A DNA stretch of 64,000 nt, from positions 372,001 through 436,000 of the forward strand of contig NZ_BMRX01000003.1 of NCBI RefSeq assembly GCF_014648855.1, read 5' to 3'. This document shows, piece by piece, positions 1 to 8,665 of this stretch (positions are counted from its first letter, which is position 1; every line of letters begins with the position of its first letter). The notes below the pieces were generated by a model, which had not been told where the DNA came from, searched no databases, and was given only the letters and a program-made list of their open reading frames with translations. Made by a program: the position numbers and the translations under genes. This stretch comes from Streptomyces parvulus (GTDB taxonomy: Bacteria; Actinomycetota; Actinomycetes; Streptomycetales; Streptomycetaceae).

Positions 1-1708
1 GCTCCCCGGCGCCCAGCTCCTCCGGCAGGTGGAAGCGGGCCAGGATCGCCGCCGTCCCGGCCGGCACCCGGCCCGGCGTGGCCAGCGAGACCAGCACCAT
101 GGTCAGGAAGCCCAGCGGCACCGACCACAGGGCCGGCCAGGCGAGCAGCGCGTGCAGCGCCCCGCCGCCGCCCGGCAGGCCGCCCATGGTGGCGGCGACG
201 GCGACCAGGGCGGAGCCCCCGCCGACCAGCATTCCGGCCGCCGCGCCCGGCGGGGTGAGCCGGCGCCACCAGATGCCGAGGACGAGCAGCGGGCAGAAGG
301 AGGAGGCCGACACGGCGAAGGCGAGACCCACCGCGTCGGCGACGGGCAGCCCGCCGACCAGCGCGCTCGCCGCCAGCGGCACCGCCATGGCGAGCAGGGT
401 GCCGAGCCGGAAGTGCGGCACGCCCCGGGACGGCAGCACGTCCTGGGTGAGGACGCCCGCGACGGCCATGGTCAGCCCCGACGCGGTGGACAGGAACGCG
501 GCGAAGGCGCCGCCCGCGACCAGCGCGCCGAGCAGGTCGCCGCCCACTCCCCCGACGACCCGGTCGGGCAGCAGCAGGACGGCTGCGTCGGCGTCGCCGG
601 TGAGGGTCAGCTCGGGGGCGTAGAGGCGGCCGAGGGCGCCGTAGACGGGCGGCAGCAGGTAGAAGGCGCCGATCAGGCCGAGGACGGCGACGGTGGTGCG
701 GCGGGCGGCGACACCGTGCGGGCTGGTGTAGAAGCGGACCACGACGTGCGGCAGGCCCATGGTGCCCAGGAAGGTGGCGAGGATCAGCCCGTACGTGGCG
801 TACAGCGGGCGCTCCGTGCGGCTCTCGGCGCGGGAGGGCGAGAGGGCGTCGTCGGCGCCGCGTCCGGCGGCCGGGACGGGGGTGCCCGCGGCGAAGGTGA
901 GCCGGGTGCCGGCCTCGATGCGGTGGGTGCCGGCGGGCAGGCGCAGCCGGGTGCCGTCGTGGGCGCGGCCGTCCACGGTGCCGTCGACGGTGACGGTCAG
1001 CGGCCGTTCCAGCTTGAGGGCGAGGCTGTCGTCGACCCGTACGGAGCGCTGCTCGCGGAAGGTGGCGGGTTCGTCGAAGGGGCGGCCGGGCGCGCCGTCG
1101 CCCTGCCAGGCCAGGACGAGGAAGAGGGCGGGGACGAGCAGCGCGGTGAGCTTCAGCCAGTACTGGAAGGCCTGGACGAAGGTGATGCTGCGCATGCCGC
1201 CGGCGGCGACGACGCCGGTGACGACGACGGCCACGATCACCCCGCCGAGCCAGTCGGGCGCGCCGCTGAGGACGGTGAGGGTCAGTCCGGCGCCCTGGAG
1301 CTGGGGCAGCAGGTAGAGCCAGCCGACGCCCACGACGAAGGCGCCCGCGAGGCGCCGCACCGCCTGGGAGGCGAGCCGGGCCTCGGCGAAGTCGGGCAGC
1401 GTGTAGGCGCCGGAGCGGCGCAGCGGGGCGGCGACGAAGAGCAGCAGGACCAGGTAGCCGGCGGTGTAGCCGACGGGGTACCAGAGCATGTCCGGTCCCT
1501 GCACGAGGACCAGTCCGGCGATGCCGAGGAAGGAGGCGGCGGAGAGGTACTCGCCGCTGATGGCGGCGGCGTTCAGGCGGGGGCCGACGGTGCGGGAGGC
1601 GACGTAGAAGTCGGAGGTGGTGCGGGAGATGCGCAGGCCGAAGGCGCCGACCAGGACGGTGGCCACGACGACCAGGGCGACCGCGGGTATGGCGTAGCCG
1701 GAGTTCAT
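1..1708 (-). CDS. Sodium:solute symporter (SSS family, ActP-like), C-terminus cut by window edge
   Basis: Integral membrane cation/solute co-transporter of the SSS family, closest in layout to cation/acetate symporters. About 569 residues are visible. The reading frame begins MNSGYAIPA, and hydrophobic helices fill the protein. The stretch from RTVGPRLNAAAISGEYLSAA is the usual early SSS helix with polar breaks. A polar loop of roughly 100 residues near positions 200-310 (many R, E, D, T) interrupts the helices. The ATG overlaps the stop of the upstream DUF485-like gene (ATGA), so the two are translationally coupled. A LytTR regulator precedes both, suggesting one three-gene transcript. The substrate cannot be read from sequence; acetate or another small carboxylate is the family guess. 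Confidence 0.85.
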   Translation of the reverse strand, partial: MNSGYAIPAVALVVVATVLVGAFGLRISRTTSDFYVASRTVGPRLNAAAISGEYLSAASFLGIAGLVLVQGPDMLWYPVGYTAGYLVLLLFVAAPLRRSGAYTLPDFAEARLASQAVRRLAGAFVVGVGWLYLLPQLQGAGLTLTVLSGAPDWLGGVIVAVVVTGVVAAGGMRSITFVQAFQYWLKLTALLVPALFLVLAWQGDGAPGRPFDEPATFREQRSVRVDDSLALKLERPLTVTVDGTVDGRAHDGTRLRLPAGTHRIEAGTRLTFAAGTPVPAAGRGADDALSPSRAESRTERPLYATYGLILATFLGTMGLPHVVVRFYTSPHGVAARRTTVAVLGLIGAFYLLPPVYGALGRLYAPELTLTGDADAAVLLLPDRVVGGVGGDLLGALVAGGAFAAFLSTASGLTMAVAGVLTQDVLPSRGVPHFRLGTLLAMAVPLAASALVGGLPVADAVGLAFAVSASSFCPLLVLGIWWRRLTPPGAAAGMLVGGGSALVAVAATMGGLPGGGGALHALLAWPALWSVPLGFLTMVLVSLATPGRVPAGTAAILARFHLPEELGAGE

Positions 1709-2064
1709 CGGTCCTCGACGAGGCGCACGAAGTCCCGTTCGTTGCGCTCGGCGCGGCGCACGTACCAGCGGGCGAGGAGGACCAGCGGCGCGTACAGGCC
1801 GAAGCCGAGGACGGCCCATTCCAGGCGGCGGGCGTCGGGCAGTGCCGCGAACAGCAGCGGCAGCGGCCCGACGAGGAGGCCGAGGACGGCGAGGGCGGCG
1901 AGGCCGGCCCGCAGCTGGCTGCGCATGAGGGAGCGGACGTAGGTGTGGCCGAGGGTGGTCTGCTCGTCGATCTCGGTGCGCGGGCGGTGGTGGCCGGAGG
2001 CGCGCCGGGTGCGCCTGGGCGGGCCGGTGACGGTGACGCGGCGCTCGCCGGGGTCCTGGGGCAC
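1705..2064 (-). CDS. DUF485-like small membrane protein, symporter partner
   Basis: Protein of 119 residues. The N-terminal half is basic and disordered. Two transmembrane helices follow, around residues 51-73 (LRAGLAALAVLGLLVGPLPL) and 83-102, and the tail is charged. Size, two helices and position immediately upstream of an SSS symporter match the DUF485 family, which accompanies ActP-type acetate permeases. The start is a GTG two bases after the stop of the regulator gene, so the Shine-Dalgarno lies inside that gene. The 3' end overlaps the symporter start. Family assignment rests on layout and context, since the DUF485 motif itself is weak. Confidence 0.7.
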   Translation of the reverse strand: MPQDPGERRVTVTGPPRRTRRASGHHRPRTEIDEQTTLGHTYVRSLMRSQLRAGLAALAVLGLLVGPLPLLFAALPDARRLEWAVLGFGLYAPLVLLARWYVRRAERNERDFVRLVEDR

Positions 2065-2066
2065 GG

Positions 2067-2825
2067 TCAGGGCCTCCGCATGAGCAGGTCCCGCAGTTCA
2101 CGGGCGTGGCGCCGGCTGACCTGGAGTTCCTCGGTGCCGACCAGGACGCTGACGGTGCCCGCGTCCAGGCGGAGTTCCCCGATGTGGCGCAGGGCGACGA
2201 GGTGGCGGCGGTGGATGCGGACGAAGCCGCGGGCCCGCCAGCGTTCCTCCAGGGTGGACAGGGGGATGCGGACGAGGTGGCTGCCCTTGTCGGTGTGCAG
2301 GCGGGCGTAGTCGCCCTGGGCCTCGGCGTGGGTGATGTCGTCGACGGGGACGAAGCGGGCGACGCCGCCCAGTTCCACGGTGATGTGGTCGGGGTCGGGT
2401 TCGTGGACGGGTATGCGTGGCGCGGGGTGGGTGCTGCCGCGTTGCTCGACGGCGCGGCGCACCGCCTCCGCCAGCCGCTCCCGGCGTACGGGTTTGAGGA
2501 CGTAGTCGACGGCGTCCAGGTCGAAGGCCTGCACGGCGAAGTCCTCGTGCGCGGTGACGAAGACGACCAGCGGGGGCCGGGCGAAGCCGGTCAGCAGCCG
2601 GGCCAGGTCGAGCCCGTCGAGGCCGGGCATCTGGATGTCGAGGAAGACGACGTCGATGGCGTCCGGCCCGTCGGGGCCCGATTCCAGGGCCCGGTTGATG
2701 CGGCGCAGCGCCTCGGTCGCGTCGCTCGCGCCCTCCGCCGCGCCGATGCGGGGATCGGCGTTCAGCAGGTACACGAGTTCCTCGAGCGTGGGTCGTTCGT
2801 CGTCGACGGCGAGGGCGCGCAGCAT
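2067..2825 (-). CDS. LytTR-family response regulator
   Basis: Cytoplasmic two-component regulator of 252 residues. The N-terminal receiver domain shows the acidic pair (VDDE, residues 7-10), the phosphoacceptor Asp in VVFLDIQMPGLDG and the conserved Lys in YVLKPVRRE. The C-terminal LytTR DNA-binding domain carries the typical FVRIHRRHLVAL and SRRHARELRDLL elements. The ATG beginning MLRALAVDDE was chosen because homologous receivers start there; longer versions add 12 unrelated residues. It heads a compact operon with the DUF485-like protein and the symporter. No sensor kinase is encoded in the visible part, so its partner is unknown. It is divergent from an Lrp gene 77 bases away. Confidence 0.88.
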   Translation of the reverse strand: MLRALAVDDERPTLEELVYLLNADPRIGAAEGASDATEALRRINRALESGPDGPDAIDVVFLDIQMPGLDGLDLARLLTGFARPPLVVFVTAHEDFAVQAFDLDAVDYVLKPVRRERLAEAVRRAVEQRGSTHPAPRIPVHEPDPDHITVELGGVARFVPVDDITHAEAQGDYARLHTDKGSHLVRIPLSTLEERWRARGFVRIHRRHLVALRHIGELRLDAGTVSVLVGTEELQVSRRHARELRDLLMRRP

Positions 2826-2878
2826 GAGGCTGGAGTGTAGGAGTAATCCGTACGCCTGCACACGGGCCGGGGGTGGAC

Positions 2879-2893
2879 GTATCCGCTGGATAC
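2879..2893. promoter_or_regulatory. Inverted repeat upstream of the Lrp gene, likely operator
   Basis: Perfect 6-bp arms with a 3-bp spacer, GTATCC-GCT-GGATAC, ending 9 bases before the Lrp ATG. The right arm runs into TACAGT, a plausible -10 element placed as for a leaderless transcript. An autoregulatory operator, or one shared with the divergent LytTR gene, is the simplest reading. Confidence 0.5.
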
Positions 2894-2902
2894 AGTGCCC
2901 GC

Positions 2903-3406
2903 ATGAACAGCAGGACCACCCCGTTCGACGATCTCGACCGGAAGATCGTCACCGCGCTGATGACGAACGCCAGGACGTCCTTCGCCGAGATCGGCGCCGA
3001 GATCGGGCTGTCCTCCACGGCGGTCAAACGCCGGGTGGACCGGCTGCGGGAGACCGGGGTGATCACCGGGTTCACGGCGACGGTGCGGCCCGCCGCGCTG
3101 GGCTGGCGCACCGAGGCGTACGTCGAGGTGTACTGCGAGGGGGCGGCGCCGCCGAGGCGGCTGGCGGAGGTGGTACGGGGCTATCCGGAGATCAGGGCGG
3201 CGATGACGGTGACCGGTGGCGCGGACGCGCTGCTGCACGTGCGGGCGCGGGACGTGGAGCACTTCGAGGAGGTGCTGGAGCGGATCCGTGCGGAGCCGTT
3301 CATCCGGAAGACGATCAGTGTGATGGTGCTGTCCCACCTGATCCCGGACAGTGCGGAGGCGGGAGCGGGCCTGCTGGCCCACGAAGGCGCAGCAGACCTG
3401 CGCTGA
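2903..3406 (+). CDS. Lrp/AsnC-family transcriptional regulator
   Basis: Protein of 167 residues. The N-terminal helix-turn-helix (DLDRKIVTALMTNARTSFAEIG, then STAVKRRVDRLRETGVITGF) is classic Lrp/AsnC. The rest is the RAM/Lrp ligand-binding fold, with the usual GGADALLHVRARDVEHFEEV stretch. Lrp proteins bind DNA as octamers and sense amino acids. It lies immediately upstream of the guanidine hydrolase and ornithine aminotransferase genes and points the same way, so regulation of arginine/ornithine breakdown is likely (inference). The ATG is preceded 7 bases earlier by TACAGT, so the mRNA may be leaderless. Confidence 0.9.
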   Translation: MNSRTTPFDDLDRKIVTALMTNARTSFAEIGAEIGLSSTAVKRRVDRLRETGVITGFTATVRPAALGWRTEAYVEVYCEGAAPPRRLAEVVRGYPEIRAAMTVTGGADALLHVRARDVEHFEEVLERIRAEPFIRKTISVMVLSHLIPDSAEAGAGLLAHEGAADLR

Positions 3407-3531
3407 CCTGGTGGAAGACGCAGCGATCGTGCGGCAACACGCAGCCCTTGTCGCTTGTCGCGCGCGGTCGTCAGTTTCTACCGTGGTGTCAACCCACAAT
3501 TACACACCGTGAGGAGCGGAGGTACCCCTCT

Positions 3532-4371
3532 GTGCCCGAGTCCCGTGTGCCGCGCCGACGGCGCTTCCTGGTCTGCGAACCCCGACACTTCGCCGTGCAG
3601 TACGCGATCAATCCGTGGATGAGCACCGACCGGCCGGTCGACGTCATCCGCGCCCTCGACCAGTGGCAGGCGCTGGTCGACGTCTACCGTGCCCACGGCC
3701 ACACCGTGGACCGCGTCGAACCCGTCCCGGGCTTGCCCGACATGGTCTTCGCCGCGAACTGCGCGGTCGTGGTGGAGGGGCGGGTCTTCGGCTCGCTCTT
3801 CCACGCGCCCGAGCGGCGTCCGGAGTCCGTGCCCTTCGAGGCGTGGTTCAAGACCCGGGGCTTCGAGGTCCAGCACCCGGAGGCGGTGTGCGAGGGCGAG
3901 GGAGACCTGGTCCCGGCCGGCCGGTGGATCCTGGCCGGCACCGGGTTCCGCACCACGCACGAGGCGCACCGCGAGGTGCAGGAGTACTTCGGAGTGCCCG
4001 TGGTGTCGCTGACGCTGGTGGACCCGTACTTCTACCACCTGGACACGGCGCTGTTCGTGCTCGACGACGGCGGTGACGGCGGCGCGGGGAACATCGCCTA
4101 CTACCCGGAGGCGTTCTCGCCGGGCAGCCGTGAGGTGCTGGAGCGGCTGTACCCGGACGCGGTGCTCGCCACCCGCGAGGACGCCATGGCGTTCGGGCTG
4201 AACTCCGTCTCGGACGGGCGGCACGTGTTCATCGCGCCCGGGGCCGGGGCGCTGGCGGACCGGCTCGCCGGCCGGGGCTACGTCCCCGTGCCCGTCGACC
4301 TGTCCGAGTTCCAGAAGGCCGGCGGCGGCATCAAGTGCTGTACCCAGGAGATCCGGGAGGCCCGCTCATGA
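3532..4371 (+). CDS. Guanidine-modifying hydrolase: arginine dihydrolase-like (usually annotated DDAH)
   Basis: Protein of 279 residues of the pentein (guanidino-group-modifying) superfamily. Visible active-site candidates are Asn27 in YAINPWM, Asn76 in MVFAANCA, His169 in YFYHLDT and the Cys269-Cys270 pair in GGGIKCCTQE. The family is commonly labelled dimethylarginine dimethylaminohydrolase. However, the INPWM motif and the second Asn resemble the catalytic domain of cyanobacterial arginine dihydrolase (ArgZ/AgrE), which turns arginine directly into ornithine. The start is GTG, 9 bases after a GGAGG. The stop overlaps the ornithine aminotransferase start (ATGA), which fits an arginine to ornithine to glutamate-semialdehyde route. 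Function between the two options is inferred. Confidence 0.82.
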   Translation: MPESRVPRRRRFLVCEPRHFAVQYAINPWMSTDRPVDVIRALDQWQALVDVYRAHGHTVDRVEPVPGLPDMVFAANCAVVVEGRVFGSLFHAPERRPESVPFEAWFKTRGFEVQHPEAVCEGEGDLVPAGRWILAGTGFRTTHEAHREVQEYFGVPVVSLTLVDPYFYHLDTALFVLDDGGDGGAGNIAYYPEAFSPGSREVLERLYPDAVLATREDAMAFGLNSVSDGRHVFIAPGAGALADRLAGRGYVPVPVDLSEFQKAGGGIKCCTQEIREARS

Positions 4372-5588
4372 CCGCCCCCGCCCCCGCCCGCGGCTCCGAG
4401 GAGCTGATCCGCGCCGAGGAGCCGGTCCTCGCGCACAACTACCATCCGCTGCCCGTGGTCGTGGCCCGCGCCGAGGGCGCCTGGGTCGAGGACGTGGAGG
4501 GCCGCCGCTACCTGGACATGCTGGCCGGGTACTCGGCGCTCAACTTCGGGCACCGCCACCCCGCGCTGATCGAGGCCGCGCACCGCCAGCTGGACCGGCT
4601 CACGCTCACCTCGCGCGCCTTCCACAACGACCGGCTGGCGGGCTTCGCCGAGCGGCTGGCCGGGCTCACCGGCACGGACATGGTGCTGCCGATGAACACC
4701 GGCGCGGAGGCGGTGGAGAGCGGCATCAAGGTGGCCCGCAAGTGGGCCTACGACGTGAAGGGCGTCCCGGCGGACCGGGCGACGATCGTGGTCGCGGCGG
4801 ACAACTTCCACGGCCGCACGACGACGATCGTCAGCTTCTCCACGGACGAGACGGCCCGCGCGGGTTTCGGCCCGTTCACGCCGGGTTTCCGGGTGGTGCC
4901 GTACAACGATCTGGCGGCCATGGAGGCGGCGGTCGACGAGACGACGGCGGCGGTGCTGATCGAGCCGATCCAGGGCGAGGCGGGCGTGCTGATCCCGGAC
5001 GACGGCTATCTGGCCGGGGTGCGGGAGCTGACCCGGCGGGCGGGCTGCCTGTTCGTCGCGGACGAGATCCAGTCGGGGCTCGGCCGCACCGGGCACACGC
5101 TCGCCGTCGCGCACGAGTCGGTCGAGCCGGACGTGGTGCTGCTCGGCAAGGCGCTGGGCGGCGGCATCGTGCCGGTGTCGGCGGTGGTCGGCCGCCGGGA
5201 CGTGCTGGGCGTGCTGCACCCGGGCGAGCACGGTTCGACGTTCGGCGGCAATCCGCTGGCCGCGGCGGTCGGCACGGCGGTGGTGGAGCTGCTGGAGACG
5301 GGCGAGTTCCAGCGCCGGGCGGCGGAGCTGGGCGCGGTGCTGCGCGAGGGGCTGGCCGCGCTGGTCGGCAGGGGCGTCGTCGGCTTCCGCGCGCGGGGCC
5401 TGTGGGCGGGGGTCGACGTGGACCCGGCGCTGGGCACCGGCCGGGAGATCAGCGAGCGGCTGATGCGCGAGGGCGTCCTCGTCAAGGACACGCACGGCTC
5501 GACGATCCGGCTGGCGCCGCCGCTGACCGTCACCGGTGAGGAGCTGCGGGGGGCGCTCGGGACGCTGGAGAAGGTCCTGACGTCCTGA
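4368..5588 (+). CDS. rocD: Ornithine aminotransferase
   Basis: Class III PLP-dependent aminotransferase of 406 residues that moves the delta-amino group of ornithine to 2-oxoglutarate, giving glutamate-5-semialdehyde. It shows NTGAEAVESGIKVARKW near residues 110-126, the cofactor-binding Asp in ADEIQSGLGRTG (residue 232) and the Schiff-base Lys261 in LLGKALGGG. Length and motifs match RocD/OAT closely. The start ATG overlaps the stop of the guanidine hydrolase, so the pair is translationally coupled and forms an arginine-catabolic unit beside an Lrp regulator. Confidence 0.93.
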   Translation: MTAPAPARGSEELIRAEEPVLAHNYHPLPVVVARAEGAWVEDVEGRRYLDMLAGYSALNFGHRHPALIEAAHRQLDRLTLTSRAFHNDRLAGFAERLAGLTGTDMVLPMNTGAEAVESGIKVARKWAYDVKGVPADRATIVVAADNFHGRTTTIVSFSTDETARAGFGPFTPGFRVVPYNDLAAMEAAVDETTAAVLIEPIQGEAGVLIPDDGYLAGVRELTRRAGCLFVADEIQSGLGRTGHTLAVAHESVEPDVVLLGKALGGGIVPVSAVVGRRDVLGVLHPGEHGSTFGGNPLAAAVGTAVVELLETGEFQRRAAELGAVLREGLAALVGRGVVGFRARGLWAGVDVDPALGTGREISERLMREGVLVKDTHGSTIRLAPPLTVTGEELRGALGTLEKVLTS

Positions 5589-5611
5589 CGGAGTGCGCCC
5601 CCGACGTGCGG

Positions 5612-6067
5612 TTACGGAGCGGTTCGGCCCCGGTCGAGCCGCTCCACGCGTGTCACGTTGTCGCGGTCCTCGGCGTCCTCGCTGGGGCCGCCCGCGAACC
5701 AGGCGTCGAGGATCTCCCCCAGCAGCGGCGCCGACGTCAGGCGCAGGCTGAGGGCGAGCACGTTGGCGTCGTTCCAGCGGCGGGCCCCGTCGGCCGTGTA
5801 GGCGTCGGCGCACAGGGCCGCGCGCACGCCCGGCACCTTGTTGGCGGCGATCGACGCGCCCGTGCCGGTCCAGCAGCAGACCACGGCCTGGTCGGCCCGG
5901 CCGTCGGCGACCTCGCGCGCCGCCCGCTCCGAGCAGACCGCCCAGCGCGCGTCCGCCCCCGGTCTGAGCGCGCCGTGCGGGAGCACCTCGTGTCCCCGGC
6001 CGCGCAGCTCCTCCACGAGGAGCCGGGCCACGGGTTCGTCCATGTCGGAGGAGACGGCGATGCGCAT
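5612..6067 (-). CDS. RpiB/LacA/LacB-family sugar-phosphate isomerase
   Basis: Protein of 151 residues with the RpiB fold: MRIAVSSDMDEPVARLLVEEL at the N-terminus, the catalytic-loop signature CCWTGTGASIAANK near residue 65, and RWNDANVLALSLRL near residue 100. Family members interconvert aldose and ketose phosphates such as ribose-5-P/ribulose-5-P. The paired Cys before WTGTG fits the catalytic Cys of the family. ATG was chosen at the start of the conserved beta strand; no strong Shine-Dalgarno is visible. It is convergent with rocD. True ribose-5-phosphate isomerase or a dedicated sugar isomerase cannot be distinguished here. Confidence 0.82.
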   Translation of the reverse strand: MRIAVSSDMDEPVARLLVEELRGRGHEVLPHGALRPGADARWAVCSERAAREVADGRADQAVVCCWTGTGASIAANKVPGVRAALCADAYTADGARRWNDANVLALSLRLTSAPLLGEILDAWFAGGPSEDAEDRDNVTRVERLDRGRTAP

Positions 6068-6210
6068 GCGGGCAGGGTACCCACGGCGCCCGGTCACCTC
6101 ATCGGCTCAACCACATGACCGAAGTCACGACCATACCCAGCATGATCGGGGGAACGGTACGACCTGAGAATTCGTACGACCGAGCAGCACTCCGCCAGGG
6201 GTGACTGCGC

Positions 6211-7725
6211 GTGGAAAGGGAGGCCGCCACGTCCCCCACCGACAACGGCCAGGAACCCGACGCCGCGGCGGTGCGCCGCCACCGGACCCTGTTCCGGGCC
6301 ATCAAGCGCCGGCAGAACCCGAAGCTGCGCCGCTCGGACATCACCGTCACGGACGAGGCCGCGGTCAAGCGCGCCGTGAAGGCGGCGTCCCTCGGCAACG
6401 CCATGGAGTGGTTCGACTTCGGCATCTACGCCTATCTGGCCGGCACCATCGGCCGGGTGTTCTTCCCGTCCGGGAGCGACACGGCGCAGCTGCTCTCCTC
6501 CTTCGCCACGTTCGCCGTGGCCTTCCTGGTGCGTCCGCTGGGCGGCATGTTCTTCGGCCCGATGGGCGACAAGATCGGCCGCAAGAAGGTCCTCGCGCTG
6601 ACCATGATCCTGATGGCGATCGGCACGGCCGCCATCGGCCTCATCCCCAGCTACGACGCCATCGGCTTCTGGGCCCCGGTCCTGCTGATCGTTTTCCGGC
6701 TGCTCCAGGGCTTCTCGACGGGCGGTGAGTACGGCGGCGCCTCCACGTTCATCGCCGAGTACGCGCCCGACAAGCGGCGCGGCTTCTTCGGCAGCTTCCT
6801 GGAGCTGGGCACGCTCGCCGGCTACACGGGCGCGGCGAGCCTGGTCACCGGGCTCACCGCCTGGCTGGGCAGCGACGCCATGGACTCCTACGGCTGGCGC
6901 ATCCCGTTCCTGGTCGCGGCGCCGCTCGGCATCGTCGGCATCTACCTGCGGCTGAAGCTGGACGACACGCCCGCGTTCCTGAAGCTCGAGGACTCCAACG
7001 TCCACATCTCGGAGGCGGCGAACGCGGTGGAGACCACCACGCGCGGTGACCTCGCCAAGATCTTCCGCACCCACTGGCGGTCGCTGGTGCTGTGCATCGC
7101 GCTGGTCGGCGCCTACAACATCACCGACTACATGCTGCTGTCGTACATGCCGACGTACCTGTCGGACGAGCTGGACTACAGCGAGAGCCACGGGCTGATG
7201 ATCCTGGTGGCGACCATGGTGCTGCTGATGCTGATCATCAACCAGGTGGGCCGGCTGTCCGACCGCTTCGGCCGCAAGCCCCTGCTGATGACCGGCATGG
7301 TCAGCTTCTTCGTCCTGTCCGCGCCGGCCTTCGTGCTGGTCCAGGAGGGCAGTCTGCTCGCGGTCTCCGCGGGCATGCTGATGCTCGGTCTGTCCCTGGT
7401 GTGCCTGCTCGGCACGATGTCGGCGGCGCTGCCGGCGATGTTCCCGACCAACGTCCGCTACGGCTCCCTGTCGGTCGGCTACAACCTGTCGGCGTCGATC
7501 TTCGGCGGCACCACGCCGCTGGTGATCACCGCGCTGATCAGCGTGACCGGCTCCGACATGATGCCGGCCTACTACGCGATGGCCGCGGCCCTGATCGGTG
7601 TGGTGGCGGTGGCCTGCATGAAGGAGACGGCCCAGCAGCCGCTGGAGGGTTCGCCGCCGTCGGTGCAGAGCGAGGAGGAGGCCGCGGAGATGGTGGAGGC
7701 GCAGGCGCCGACGCCCAAGTTCTGA
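6211..7725 (+). CDS. MFS metabolite:H+ symporter (MHS family, ProP-like)
   Basis: Polytopic inner-membrane transporter of 504 residues with a cytoplasmic N-terminus of about 60 residues and twelve predicted helices. Diagnostic MHS features are SLGNAMEWFDFGIYAYLAG in helix 1, the loop 2-3 motif GPMGDKIGRKK, the helix 5 segment LLQGFSTGGEYGGASTFIAE and a second DRFGRKP motif in loop 8-9. Closest functional class: proline/betaine or alpha-ketoglutarate uptake driven by protons. GTG start, 10 bases after AGGGG. It stands alone between the divergent isomerase and plsC-like gene, so the substrate is not indicated by context. Confidence 0.88.
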   Translation: MEREAATSPTDNGQEPDAAAVRRHRTLFRAIKRRQNPKLRRSDITVTDEAAVKRAVKAASLGNAMEWFDFGIYAYLAGTIGRVFFPSGSDTAQLLSSFATFAVAFLVRPLGGMFFGPMGDKIGRKKVLALTMILMAIGTAAIGLIPSYDAIGFWAPVLLIVFRLLQGFSTGGEYGGASTFIAEYAPDKRRGFFGSFLELGTLAGYTGAASLVTGLTAWLGSDAMDSYGWRIPFLVAAPLGIVGIYLRLKLDDTPAFLKLEDSNVHISEAANAVETTTRGDLAKIFRTHWRSLVLCIALVGAYNITDYMLLSYMPTYLSDELDYSESHGLMILVATMVLLMLIINQVGRLSDRFGRKPLLMTGMVSFFVLSAPAFVLVQEGSLLAVSAGMLMLGLSLVCLLGTMSAALPAMFPTNVRYGSLSVGYNLSASIFGGTTPLVITALISVTGSDMMPAYYAMAAALIGVVAVACMKETAQQPLEGSPPSVQSEEEAAEMVEAQAPTPKF

Positions 7726-7863
7726 CGGGAGCACGGCCGGCGGGCCGGGCACGTCCGGTTCCGGGCGGGCCCGGCCCGCACCTACACTGGCACCCCGGCC
7801 GACGCCGGTTGACCAGTGAGAACACGGCGATCGAGCCGTCCCGCCGGACCGAGGAGCGCCGCC

Positions 7864-8586
7864 TTGTTCTACTACGTCCTCAAATACGTGCTGCTGGGTC
7901 CGCTGCTGAGGCTGGTCTTCCGGCCCAGGATCGAGGGCCTGGACCACGTACCGGCGTCGGGGGCGGCGATCGTGGCGGGCAATCACCTCTCCTTCTCGGA
8001 CCACTTCCTGATGCCCGCGGTGCTCCGACGCCGCATCACCTTCCTGGCGAAGGCCGAGTACTTCACCGGACCGGGCCTCAAGGGCCGGCTGACCGCGTTC
8101 TTCTTCCGCAGCGCCGGGCAGATCCCCGTGGACCGCTCGGGCAAGGAGGCGGGGCAGGCCGCCATCCGCGAGGGACTGGGCGTGCTGGGCAGGGACGAGC
8201 TGCTCGGCATCTATCCGGAGGGCACCCGCTCGCACGACGGGCGGCTCTACAAGGGCAAGGTCGGCGTCGCCGTGATGGCGATCAGGGCGGGCGTGCCGGT
8301 CGTGCCCTGCGCGATGATCGGCACCTTCGAGGCGCAGCCGCCGGGCCGGAAGATCCCCAAGGTGCACCCCGTGGTGATCCGCTTCGGCGAGCCCCTGGAC
8401 TTCTCCCGCTACGCGGGCATGGAGGGCGAGAAGGCCGTGCTGCGCGCCGCCACCGACGAGATCATGTACGCGATTCTGTCGCTGTCCGGTCAGGAGTACG
8501 TCGACCGGTACGCCGCCGACGTGAAGGCCGAGGCGGCTCGGAAGGCGGCGCAGGGGCGCCGGTTCCCGCGTCTGCCGCACCGCTAG
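7864..8586 (+). CDS. 1-acyl-sn-glycerol-3-phosphate acyltransferase (PlsC family)
   Basis: Membrane-associated acyltransferase of 240 residues that places the second acyl chain on lysophosphatidic acid in phospholipid synthesis. It has a short N-terminal hydrophobic helix, catalytic motif I NHLSFSDH around residues 40-47, and motif III YPEGTRSHDG around residues 118-127. The start is TTG, 7 bases after AGGAG; the encoded LFYYVLKYVL opening is typical of the family. A TACACT hexamer about 70 bases upstream is a possible -10. Several Streptomyces paralogues exist, so its exact lipid role is open. Confidence 0.88.
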   Translation: MFYYVLKYVLLGPLLRLVFRPRIEGLDHVPASGAAIVAGNHLSFSDHFLMPAVLRRRITFLAKAEYFTGPGLKGRLTAFFFRSAGQIPVDRSGKEAGQAAIREGLGVLGRDELLGIYPEGTRSHDGRLYKGKVGVAVMAIRAGVPVVPCAMIGTFEAQPPGRKIPKVHPVVIRFGEPLDFSRYAGMEGEKAVLRAATDEIMYAILSLSGQEYVDRYAADVKAEAARKAAQGRRFPRLPHR

Positions 8587-8665
8587 AGGGAACCACCGGG
8601 GCCTGGGGTCTGCTGTCGGCAGAAGCCCGTGGCCGCACCCGGGGGCGCGCGCCTACGGTCGGCGT

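Noticed and set aside
29..1942. 637-residue + strand open frame antisense to the symporter
   Set aside because: Arg/Gly/Asp/Gln-rich low-complexity product with no domain. Codon-position GC bias and hydrophobic pattern support the minus-strand symporter; such long antisense frames are normal in high-GC DNA.
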